13,358 nt of DNA from Calditrichota bacterium (lineage in GTDB: Bacteria; Calditrichota; Calditrichia; Calditrichales; Calditrichaceae), in contig JAJRSN010000175.1 of assembly GCA_024278715.1 (NCBI GenBank), positions 1 to 13,358 of the forward strand, read 5' to 3'. Under the pieces are notes generated by a model. That model searched no databases. It was given only the letters and a program-made list of their open reading frames with translations, and had not been told where the DNA came from. A program made the translations under genes and the position numbers. How positions within the stretch are numbered: position 1 is the first letter of the stretch; each line of letters starts with the position of its first letter. Shown one piece after another: positions 1 to 6,178 of this stretch.

Positions 1-387
1 ATTTTCCTTGACAAGCATAAACATATCCCGCCCGCCCATTTTGATTGTTTGACCTCCCATATCAAAAGACATATCGAAGTAGTAAGTTACTACAGCAAAT
101 TTCCCGTCACCGTAAATTTGAATTTTTGGATCAATTTCTTTCCAGTAATGGATGTTTGCTGCTTCTGCAAATGCTTTCCAGGCGGCTATGCAGTCGTCTC
201 TTCCTTCAAGACGGTTACGATCGGTAGGGGTTATGGCTACCATGTTCTTGTGGAAATAATCTTTAAGTTTGTCTGCCTTGCCTTCAATCGTCCATGTTCT
301 GTTCAGGGCTTGAATGGTTTGCCAAACTTCCTCTTTTGTTTTAGATTCTTCCATAGATTTTACCTGTTTATTTTCCGTTTGATTCAT
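1..387 (-). CDS. SnoaL/DUF4440-like (NTF2-fold) protein, 3' end outside window
   Basis: An open frame of 129 codons reads leftward from an ATG at 387-385 and leaves the window without a stop, so the C-terminus is missing. The product has no signal peptide. It starts with a polar, Glu/Lys-rich stretch (residues 1-20), then a helix with WQTIQALNRTW and a segment reading LKDYFHKNMVAITPTDRNRLEGRDDCIAAW, given here only to its key parts: DYFHKNMV, the R-LEGRDD turn and the W that follows. Later comes a beta-rich part with GKFAVVTYYFDMSF. A helix, a loss-of-function-tolerant 'hxxdmV.i.p....l.G...i..ww' pattern and alternating strands are typical of SnoaL/DUF4440 NTF2-fold proteins. Their roles range from small-molecule binding to catalysis, so no reaction can be assigned. 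A second in-frame ATG at 354-352 has a slightly better upstream AGG and could be the true start. Family assignment is moderate; function is unknown. Confidence 0.6.
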   Translation of the reverse strand, partial: MNQTENKQVKSMEESKTKEEVWQTIQALNRTWTIEGKADKLKDYFHKNMVAITPTDRNRLEGRDDCIAAWKAFAEAANIHYWKEIDPKIQIYGDGKFAVVTYYFDMSFDMGGQTIKMGGRDMFMLVKEN

Positions 388-503
388 TTTTAAGCTTAAT
401 TTTGAACAGACATCTTTATCTTTTAATGCGAATGACACATTATGCGCTAAAATTCTTATTTCTGTATTTAACTACCTGTCAATTTTAGGATTCAAGGTCT
501 TGT

Positions 504-599
504 TTAATAAGCTATATAATCAGAAATAGAATTATCTTTATTTTCCTGACAACTGAATATAAATGTAAAAATCATCAAAATAAAGATAAAAGTTTTGAT
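504..599 (-). pseudogene. Probable decayed lipoprotein 5' end (lipobox FSC, no canonical start)
   Basis: On the minus strand an AGGAGGAGG Shine-Dalgarno run (612-604) is followed four bases later by an ATC codon (599-597). From there a 31-codon frame runs to a TAA at 506-504. The peptide is IKTFIFILMIFTFIFSCQEN followed by KDNSISDYIAY: one lysine, a hydrophobic core and then F-S-C-Q, which is the layout of an FCB-type lipoprotein signal with the lipidated Cys at residue 17. The start codon looks like an ATG changed to ATC, and the protein stops 14 residues after the Cys, so it is most likely a degraded gene. The alternative is a tiny lipoprotein using a non-standard AUC start, or the internal ATG at residue 9, which would leave almost no n-region. 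No promoter was identified. Confidence 0.4.
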
Positions 600-880
600 A
601 TTGCCTCCTCCTCAGATTTCGCTTAACAATAAAAAAAATTAATTTTACTCAACCGAGCCAATAGTCCCGTTTTTGTTTATTTGTACTTCGAGTTTTGAGA
701 ATATCAATTTGAGATAAATAATGATAAAAATTGTAAACAATAAGTTTGGGATTGATTAAAAAGACAATTAAAATAGTTTAGCAGATTTAATAAGATACCC
801 TGTCCCGTTTTAATCAAAATTAATATGACTCAAAAAGTATTTACTTTTCCCGGGCATTAACCAACGGTTTTTCGAATGAT

Positions 881-921
881 AAAAAAAACGCCAAAGCTCT
901 TGCTATTTAAGGGCTTTGGCG
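881..921 (-). terminator. Intrinsic terminator for the calcium-loop protein gene
   Basis: CGCCAAAGC (889-897) and GCTTTGGCG (913-921) form a perfect nine-base-pair stem around a 15-base loop, and two more inner pairs are possible. On the minus strand the stem is followed directly by eight T residues (complement of A881-A888). This is a textbook Rho-independent terminator, about 50 bases past the stop of the minus-strand gene ending at 973. On the plus strand only a short T run follows, so activity in that direction is doubtful. Confidence 0.85.
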
Positions 922-972
922 ATTTTGTGTCTGAAATTTTGAATAGTATCTGTTTTAATCGGCGATGAATTT

Positions 973-1368
973 TCAGTGTTTCCCTTTCATCCGTTTCATC
1001 GGCGGTTTGTTTTTCGAACCCGGTCCTTTAAAGTCTCCTTTGGGATTTTTGGCTTTGGGCGGAGGCATCATTCCTTTACGACCCATGGGAGCAAAATCAT
1101 TGATCCCGTCGCCGTCCAAATCCCTGAAGGGGCGATGAAATTTATTCTTGTTTTTTAGTTTAATCCAATCCGGATCCAGACCATTCGGGATGCCGTCGCC
1201 GTCATGGTCGGGAGCGTTGTCGTTGTAACCGTCTCCGTTTTTATCCACAAAATGCGAGCCGTGTTTCATTTTGTTATTCTGTGTATGGGTTGTATCTTGT
1301 GCCGTTAAATTGTAAAATCCCATAAAAATAAAGATTAAAACTAACACAAAGGATTTACTGATATGCAT
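973..1368 (-). CDS. Small secreted protein with thrombospondin type 3-like Ca-binding loops
   Basis: The 131-residue product begins with a Sec signal peptide (residues 1-24, cleavage after LTA or TAQ). It then carries Asp-rich loops of the DxDGDGxxD kind: DKNGDGYND at 42-50, DHDGDGIPN at 54-62 with D65 following, and DLDGDGIND at 83-91. These match the calcium-binding repeats of thrombospondin type 3/EF-hand-like extracellular proteins, so Ca binding in the periplasm or outside the cell is likely. The tail (about 97-131) is rich in Lys, Arg, Pro and Gly with no acidic loop, giving a bipolar protein: acidic loops, then a strongly basic end that might bind polysaccharide or the cell surface. 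The ATG at 1368 is chosen because AGGAGG lies six bases upstream; a TTG at 1374 would overlap that site. The gene is divergent from the conduit operon and ends in its own terminator. Its role is unknown. Confidence 0.8.
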   Translation of the reverse strand: MHISKSFVLVLIFIFMGFYNLTAQDTTHTQNNKMKHGSHFVDKNGDGYNDNAPDHDGDGIPNGLDPDWIKLKNKNKFHRPFRDLDGDGINDFAPMGRKGMMPPPKAKNPKGDFKGPGSKNKPPMKRMKGKH

Positions 1369-1695
1369 TAACAACCTCCTTTCATCTATTAAAATATAAC
1401 AAATATCGTACCATAATAAAAAACTTTGTTTTAAAGTCAGGCTGAATTCATCGTCCTGTTATTCCGATTGCAAATCGTCGAAGAAAAATCTTTTAACTGC
1501 TTTAAATTCAGACGATTGCATCTATCGTAAAATTTTTACGGCGAAGCAGATACAATGTTTTGCGAAATTCGGCAATTTTGTTTTGATTTGTAGTCAAAAG
1601 GATTGTTCGACAGTTGAGTCGAGCTTAGTGACTGTGCAGGCGAGTTTTAAGTAATAGATAATTGTGACGAAATAGATTTATAAAAAGGGAGTGAG
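1369..1695. promoter_or_regulatory. Divergent intergenic region with three small palindromes
   Basis: This 327-base region separates the minus-strand calcium-loop gene from the plus-strand haem b gene and must hold both promoters. I could not place well-spaced promoter boxes with confidence. Three short inverted repeats are visible: CGATT-GCA-AATCG (1465-1477), CGTAAAA-T-TTTTACG (1526-1540) and TCGAC-6 bases-GTCGA (1607-1622). The middle one is the longest and has no room for a loop, so it fits a protein-binding operator better than an RNA hairpin. They are unlike one another, so they need not belong to one regulator. The ribosome-binding site of the downstream gene is GGGAG at 1687-1691. Confidence 0.35.
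1375..1380 (-). promoter_or_regulatory. Ribosome-binding site AGGAGG fixing the start at 1368
   Basis: The complement of 1380-1375 reads AGGAGG and ends six bases before the ATG at 1368-1366. This spacing is ideal and excludes the in-frame TTG at 1374-1372, which would lie directly against the site. Confidence 0.8.
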
Positions 1696-2580
1696 ATGTC
1701 GCAGAAGAAAAATAACGATCGATTTTTTAAATGGTTTATGATTGCGCTTTATGTTGTTACAGGCGCAATTTTAATCTATTTTTTTATTGATGGTTTTGAT
1801 TATTACAGATTACCGATAAATCAACGTCTGCGTCATCCGGACTATGGGATATTAAAGCCCGGCGGATTTCGGAGTCACGGTTTGGGAATTATCGGTTCGA
1901 CGATGATGCTCATGCTGCTTTTGTACTCTTTACGCAAAAGAACGCGGATATTTAAAAATTGGGGTCGGATGAACCGCTGGCTGAACGTTCATATTTATTT
2001 TGGCATTATGGGACCCTTATTCGTGATTTTACACAGCACCTTTAAACTCAGCGGTCTTGTGGCTGTGAGTTTCTGGTCGATGATTGCAGTGGCGGTCTCC
2101 GGTTTTATCGGACGGTTCTTATATGTTCAGATTCCGCGAAATATCGTGGGCGTGGAACTGAGCATGGAAGAGGCGAATCAATTTAATTTGCAATTAAAAA
2201 GTCAGATAATGCGCCGCTACGGTTTGGAAGAGGAAGAAATAGCAAGCCTGGAAGGACTTATCGGAGTTCGTTTTAAATCGGCTTCGCTTTTTAAAACGCT
2301 TATTTTGTTTTTATTTACGGACATATTACTGTTTTTCAGAAGGAGAATAATCCTGAAAAAAATTAGAGTCGGTTTTAAACTGCCGGACGAAAAGATCCGC
2401 CAGTTAATTAATTTAACCGTTCAAAAAGCAAAATTTGAACGCCGGTTATTCTTCTGGAATCAAATTCATCGTATTTTCCATTACTGGCATGTAATACACA
2501 AACCATTTGCCATAATCATGTTCCTTGTGATGTTCATTCATGTCGGGATTGCGATATGGCTGGGATATACCTGGGTTTAG
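1696..2580 (+). CDS. Multi-pass membrane haem b protein, ferric reductase/b561-like
   Basis: The 294-residue protein has a polar N-terminus and about five to six hydrophobic segments (roughly 12-31, 61-78, 97-116, 121-143, 199-215 and 268-290). Two of them contain histidines spaced exactly HX13H: H99/H113 and H268/H282. Paired HX13H helices hold two stacked b haems in ferric reductases, NOX and STEAP proteins, so a transmembrane bis-haem electron carrier is the likely role. Further histidines (H258, H262, H265) cluster just before the last helix. A charged cytoplasmic-looking loop (about 150-198, with several Glu and Lys) replaces the flavin and NAD(P)H domains of classical family members. 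Electrons would therefore have to come from another protein or from quinol. It is the first gene of the conduit locus, 208 bases before the 20-haem cytochrome. The exact family is not certain; the spacing of the histidines is directly seen. Confidence 0.75.
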   Translation: MSQKKNNDRFFKWFMIALYVVTGAILIYFFIDGFDYYRLPINQRLRHPDYGILKPGGFRSHGLGIIGSTMMLMLLLYSLRKRTRIFKNWGRMNRWLNVHIYFGIMGPLFVILHSTFKLSGLVAVSFWSMIAVAVSGFIGRFLYVQIPRNIVGVELSMEEANQFNLQLKSQIMRRYGLEEEEIASLEGLIGVRFKSASLFKTLILFLFTDILLFFRRRIILKKIRVGFKLPDEKIRQLINLTVQKAKFERRLFFWNQIHRIFHYWHVIHKPFAIIMFLVMFIHVGIAIWLGYTWV

Positions 2581-2788
2581 AACTGTTCTTTGCAGCGTTA
2601 TCTGCGACTAATATTTTAAAAAAAGAGACCAAACATAGAAAATTTGAGAAATCCGGAATCATGAACTTGCCGTTGGCGTTTAAAAAAATTTCAGACCGGC
2701 GTTTCGTAAAAGCAAAAACGTCTTTAATTTTCAATTGTTTTTGATTGGGTTTCTGAATTAATTTTTTGGTCTGAAGAGGAAAGCGAAG
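2581..2788 (+). other. Gap between haem b gene and first multihaem gene
   Basis: This stretch separates the haem b gene from the tightly packed cytochrome genes and could carry an internal promoter or a processing site. I see no convincing promoter boxes. An AT-only seven-base inverted repeat (CAAAAAC 2713-2719, GTTTTTG 2737-2743) lacks the GC stem and T run of a terminator. The next gene's ribosome-binding site is AGAGGA at 2775-2780. Confidence 0.4.
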
Positions 2789-4465
2789 ATGAGTAACCTA
2801 AATCTGTTCAGAGCGTTATTCTTTTTGGGACTGTTATTCAATATTGTTTTTGCACAACTATCTCCCGGAAAGTTGAATAATGTTCATAAACACCTCGAAG
2901 GCATTGAGAATTGCACCAAATGTCATCTTAGCGGAAAAAAATTCTCAAGTGAAAATTGTTTAAATTGTCATCGGATATTAAAAGAACGCATTAAGTCGGG
3001 AAAGGGATTGCACGCTAATCCCGATTACGGAAGTTGCCAAAAATGTCATATTGAGCATCAGGGAACCGATTCCGATTTGATTTACTGGTCAAAGGGCAAA
3101 GATAATTTTGATCACCGCTTAACGGGCTATGAACTTAAAGGAGCGCATCAGAAATTAAAATGCCGGCAATGCCATCAACCGAAAAATATTCGGCAAAAAG
3201 AAAAACTTTTAGAACAGAAAAAGAACCTGAACCGCACTTTTCTCGGATTAAATCGTGACTGTCTCTCTTGCCATTACGATGAACATCGCGGTCAGTTTAA
3301 CAAGAAGCCCTGTTCGGATTGCCATGAGATGCGGGCATGGAAACCAGCGTTGAAGTTTAAACACGAATTGACGAATTATCCGCTGACGGGCAGCCATCAA
3401 AAGGTTGAATGTCAAAAGTGCCACAAAATTCAAAAGGACAAACCCCTTGCCGCAGATGCCGATTATCAGCTTTTTAAGGGGCTTGCGCATCAACATTGTA
3501 CTGATTGTCATCGCGATGCTCATCAGGGTAAATTAGGCGCGGATTGCCGGAAATGCCACAATACGACAGGATGGAATAAGTATTCGCGCTCGGCTTTTAA
3601 TCACGATTCAACTTCTTATCCGTTGCAGGGAAAACACCGCCGGGTGAAATGCGAAAGCTGCCATAAAACAAAGGGCAGCCGTAAAATCAAGAATTTCAGC
3701 CGCTGCGGCGATTGCCATACCGATTACCATCAGGGACAGTTTAAAAATACCGTTTGGAAAGGGCGTTGCGAAGAATGCCATACCGTAAACGGTTTTTCGC
3801 CGGCGCGCTTTACCATTGATGAACATGCCAAAACCGAGTATCCCTTGCGGGGGGCGCACAAAGCCGTGCCGTGCGTCTTTTGCCACAAAAAAATTAATGT
3901 CGGAACGCCGCTGGAAACCATGCAGTTTCATTTTCAATCGACGCGCTGCAGCACCTGTCATAACGATCCCCATAAGGGACAGGCAGATACTTTTAAAAAA
4001 CGTCGTTCAACGCTGACCGGAAAGGACGGGTGTGAGCATTGTCATGTTGTTACCGCCTGGGATTCCGTAATCTTTGATCATTCTTTGACAAAATTCGTTA
4101 TTGAAGGAAGACACGGCAATGTCCCTTGCATTAAATGTCACAACCCGGATCAAAATAATGTGATTCAATTTCAGCGCATCCCGACTAAATGTCAGGATTG
4201 TCATCAGGATATTCACCGCGGGCAATTCGCGGAAAAAGACGGATCGGTTCGATGTGAAAAATGCCATACTCCCGTGGATTGGTTAGCCGAGAAGTTTGAT
4301 CACGATAAAAATTCCCGATTTAAATTAACGGGCGCTCATCGCAATGTGCCCTGCGAAAAATGTCATCCTGAGCAGAATGCCGCCGAGGTAAAATTTGTTC
4401 GTTACAAACCTTTGGATACCGCTTGTAAAACCTGTCATGCGACAGAGAAGAAAAAGAAGTTGTGA
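2789..4465 (+). CDS. Secreted 20-haem c-type cytochrome
   Basis: The 558-residue protein starts with a Sec signal peptide (cleavage near VFA-Q, residue 22) with no lipobox Cys, so it should be a soluble periplasmic or exported protein. It contains 20 CxxCH haem-attachment motifs. After three N-terminal haems come six copies of a module that opens with F-x-H, then T-x-Y/F-x-L-x-G-x-H-x-x-V-x-C-x-x-CH. The modules begin near residues 107, 190, 270, 341, 429 and 503. The first five each carry three CxxCH and the last carries two, giving 3 + 15 + 2. The module often contains CxxCHxDxHxGQF, supplying extra histidines that can act as distal ligands, as in c3/c7-type cytochromes. The C-terminus is Lys-rich. 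The start has AGAGGA eight bases upstream, and the next gene begins 15 bases after the stop. Likely role: periplasmic electron relay in the conduit; redox partners are inferred. Confidence 0.92.
   Translation: MSNLNLFRALFFLGLLFNIVFAQLSPGKLNNVHKHLEGIENCTKCHLSGKKFSSENCLNCHRILKERIKSGKGLHANPDYGSCQKCHIEHQGTDSDLIYWSKGKDNFDHRLTGYELKGAHQKLKCRQCHQPKNIRQKEKLLEQKKNLNRTFLGLNRDCLSCHYDEHRGQFNKKPCSDCHEMRAWKPALKFKHELTNYPLTGSHQKVECQKCHKIQKDKPLAADADYQLFKGLAHQHCTDCHRDAHQGKLGADCRKCHNTTGWNKYSRSAFNHDSTSYPLQGKHRRVKCESCHKTKGSRKIKNFSRCGDCHTDYHQGQFKNTVWKGRCEECHTVNGFSPARFTIDEHAKTEYPLRGAHKAVPCVFCHKKINVGTPLETMQFHFQSTRCSTCHNDPHKGQADTFKKRRSTLTGKDGCEHCHVVTAWDSVIFDHSLTKFVIEGRHGNVPCIKCHNPDQNNVIQFQRIPTKCQDCHQDIHRGQFAEKDGSVRCEKCHTPVDWLAEKFDHDKNSRFKLTGAHRNVPCEKCHPEQNAAEVKFVRYKPLDTACKTCHATEKKKKL
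3107..4462 (+). repeat. Six tandem triheme modules (20-haem protein)
   Basis: Modules start at codons for residues 107, 190, 270, 341, 429 and 503, spaced 71 to 88 residues apart. Each opens with an F-x-H or FxxxEH element, then a L-x-G-x-H turn, and holds CxxCH motifs; the sixth is short by one haem. The copies are diverged in sequence, which points to old duplications. Confidence 0.8.
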
Positions 4466-4480
4466 GCGGGAGATCGGTTT

Positions 4481-6178
4481 ATGTTTAGTTTAATAATCAT
4501 TGCTTTATTGTTGTTAAACGCGCAGTCCGGGCAGCCGACCAAATCAGTTCACGGAAAGAATTTTGATACGGAATGCTCTGCTTGTCATGTTACGGAGAGC
4601 TGGCGCGTCGATCCCGTTAAAATCAATTTTGATCATAACAAAACGGGATTTTCTCTTATCGGCGCACACTCCGAAATAAACTGCCGCTCCTGCCACAAAA
4701 ACCTTGTGTTTAGTCATATCGGGCATGCCTGCGCCGACTGCCATGCGGATATTCATAAAGGAGAATTAGGAATCGATTGTGAACGATGCCATACGCCCAA
4801 AAGCTGGGAGAATCGCTTCGAAATTTTTGAACTTCACCAGCAAACCCGTTTTCCCCTTTTGGGGGTGCACGCTATTATCGATTGCCAGTCCTGCCACACT
4901 TCCGATCAACGCACCGAATACAAATTAACGGGCGTTGAATGCAAACAGTGCCATTTGCAGAATTTCACCCAAACTCTGAATCATGAGCACCGCAGGGCGG
5001 GATTCGGTCTTGACTGTCAAAAGTGTCATTTGGTTAACGCTTCTTCGTGGAGGCGGACTGTTTACCGGCACAGCGAAACCTTCCCCTTGACGGAAGGGCA
5101 CGGCGGTATTGATTGTACGGATTGTCATTCCGATCGTTTTCGGGGAACATCAGCGGATTGTTTTGCCTGCCATGAAAAGGATTATAATAGCACGGTAAAT
5201 CCGGATCATCAAATTTTCGGTTTCCCTACGGTTTGCGGGGAGTGCCACACAAGCAGCGATTGGGCGCGCAGCCGGTTTGATCATGTCGCGGTTTCCGGTT
5301 TTGCCCTTAACGGAATCCACGGACGGTCGGATGAGGTGAAATGCATCGACTGCCATGTCAATAATCAATTAAGCGGTCTGCCTAAAAATTGTTTCGGCTG
5401 TCATCAAAAAGATTTTGAAAACGCGGCTGATCCGAATCATGTCGCGGGAAATTTTCCGCATGATTGTTTAACCTGCCACAATGAAGAAGCCTGGACGCCC
5501 GCTCAGTTCGATCACAACCAAACCGCGTTTCCGCTGACGGGCGCGCATCAATCGGTCGCCTGTGAACAGTGCCACAAAAACGGGCAATATTCGGGAACTG
5601 CGGCGGATTGTTATTCCTGCCACGAAATCAATTACACGCAAACCACCGATCCTGACCATTCGCAGAATAACTTCAGCCACGACTGTACGCAATGCCACAC
5701 AACCACAGCTTGGAAACCGGCGAGCTTTGATCACAATCAAACCGCTTTTCCATTGACCGGCGCTCATCAAACACTAAATTGTATTGACTGCCATCAAGCG
5801 GGATATGCCGATACACCCACGACCTGCATTTCCTGCCATCAGAAAAATTACGATAGTACAACCGACCCCGATCATCAGGCGGCAAATTTCCCGACAACTT
5901 GTGAAGACTGCCATACTACCACAGCCTGGAAACCGGCTGACTGGGATCACGATACTCAGTATTTTCCCATCTATTCGGGAAAACATCAGGGTGAATGGGA
6001 TACCTGCGCCGATTGCCATGTGAACGCTTCGGATTACAGCCAGTTTGAATGTATCAATTGCCACGAACATAACCGAACCGATACCGATGATAAACATAAG
6101 GACGTAACTAATTATGTTTATGAAAGTAAAGCTTGCTACGATTGTCACCCGACGGGAAGGGAATCAAGTGACGATTAA
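4481..6178 (+). CDS. Secreted 22-haem c-type cytochrome
   Basis: This 565-residue protein carries 22 CxxCH motifs, one haem per about 26 residues. The signal peptide is short and has no basic n-region (hydrophobic residues 2-13, cleavage near LNA-Q at 14-15). The in-frame upstream stop at 4463 and the GGGAGA site at 4468-4473 leave the ATG at 4481 as the start. One cap haem precedes seven triheme modules beginning near residues 50, 118, 195, 266, 343, 416 and 488, so 1 + 7x3 = 22. Modules 4 to 6 are nearly identical in plan: FDH-x-x-T-x-F-P-L-T-G-x-H, then CxxCH, CxxCH-(E/Q)-x-(N/D)-(Y/F), D-P-(D/N)-H, CxxCH and a Trp. The last module is different and recurs at the end of the next protein. 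The tail is acidic (ESSDD). Role: extended haem wire in the periplasm or at the surface, inferred from haem density and neighbours. It overlaps the next gene by 11 bases. Confidence 0.93.
   Translation: MFSLIIIALLLLNAQSGQPTKSVHGKNFDTECSACHVTESWRVDPVKINFDHNKTGFSLIGAHSEINCRSCHKNLVFSHIGHACADCHADIHKGELGIDCERCHTPKSWENRFEIFELHQQTRFPLLGVHAIIDCQSCHTSDQRTEYKLTGVECKQCHLQNFTQTLNHEHRRAGFGLDCQKCHLVNASSWRRTVYRHSETFPLTEGHGGIDCTDCHSDRFRGTSADCFACHEKDYNSTVNPDHQIFGFPTVCGECHTSSDWARSRFDHVAVSGFALNGIHGRSDEVKCIDCHVNNQLSGLPKNCFGCHQKDFENAADPNHVAGNFPHDCLTCHNEEAWTPAQFDHNQTAFPLTGAHQSVACEQCHKNGQYSGTAADCYSCHEINYTQTTDPDHSQNNFSHDCTQCHTTTAWKPASFDHNQTAFPLTGAHQTLNCIDCHQAGYADTPTTCISCHQKNYDSTTDPDHQAANFPTTCEDCHTTTAWKPADWDHDTQYFPIYSGKHQGEWDTCADCHVNASDYSQFECINCHEHNRTDTDDKHKDVTNYVYESKACYDCHPTGRESSDD
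4628..6175 (+). repeat. Seven tandem triheme modules (22-haem protein)
   Basis: Module spacing is 68, 77, 71, 77, 73 and 72 residues. Modules beginning at 5507 and 5726 are also alike at the DNA level over the FDHNQTAFPLTGAHQ codons, but differ at many third positions, so the duplication is not very recent. Each module supplies at least three histidines outside CxxCH, enough for bis-His ligation of its three haems. Confidence 0.82.
6157..6162 (+). promoter_or_regulatory. Ribosome-binding site AAGGGA selecting a GTG start at 6168
   Basis: AAGGGA lies inside the end of the 22-haem gene, five bases before GTG at 6168-6170. Starting here gives a clean signal peptide. The in-frame ATG at 6114 would put 18 extra residues, including RREGNQ, ahead of it. 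Confidence 0.7.

Larger units (their letters stand above)
388..972. other. AT-rich intergenic stretch
   Basis: This 585-base stretch holds no convincing intact gene on either strand. Two things can be seen in it: a short lipoprotein-like reading frame behind a very strong ribosome-binding site (504-599, minus) and an intrinsic terminator (881-921, minus), each listed separately. A single TAnnTTTG match lies at 741-748 on the plus strand but has no gene to serve. The remainder shows no repeat or RNA that I can recognise. Confidence 0.6.

Noticed and set aside
49..393. Plus-strand reading frames of 60 and 114 codons at the left edge
   Set aside because: The minus strand over the same bases is open for 129 codons with an NTF2-like pattern, while the plus-strand products look like reverse images of it, have odd composition and lack ribosome-binding sites.
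741..748. TAAGTTTG as a plus-strand promoter element
   Set aside because: No plus-strand gene follows for almost 950 bases, and there is no -33 box at a proper distance.
2713..2743. Inverted repeat CAAAAAC/GTTTTTG as a terminator after the haem b gene
   Set aside because: The stem is almost only A-T pairs with no T run after it, so it is too weak to call.
2556..2744. A 62-codon frame after the haem b gene
   Set aside because: It starts inside the haem b gene, has no ribosome-binding site and its product has no recognisable feature.
6114..6167. ATG at 6114 as start of the decahaem cytochrome
   Set aside because: It would overlap the 22-haem gene by 65 bases and put charged residues before the signal peptide. 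The GTG at 6168 has AAGGGA five bases upstream and a clean signal.
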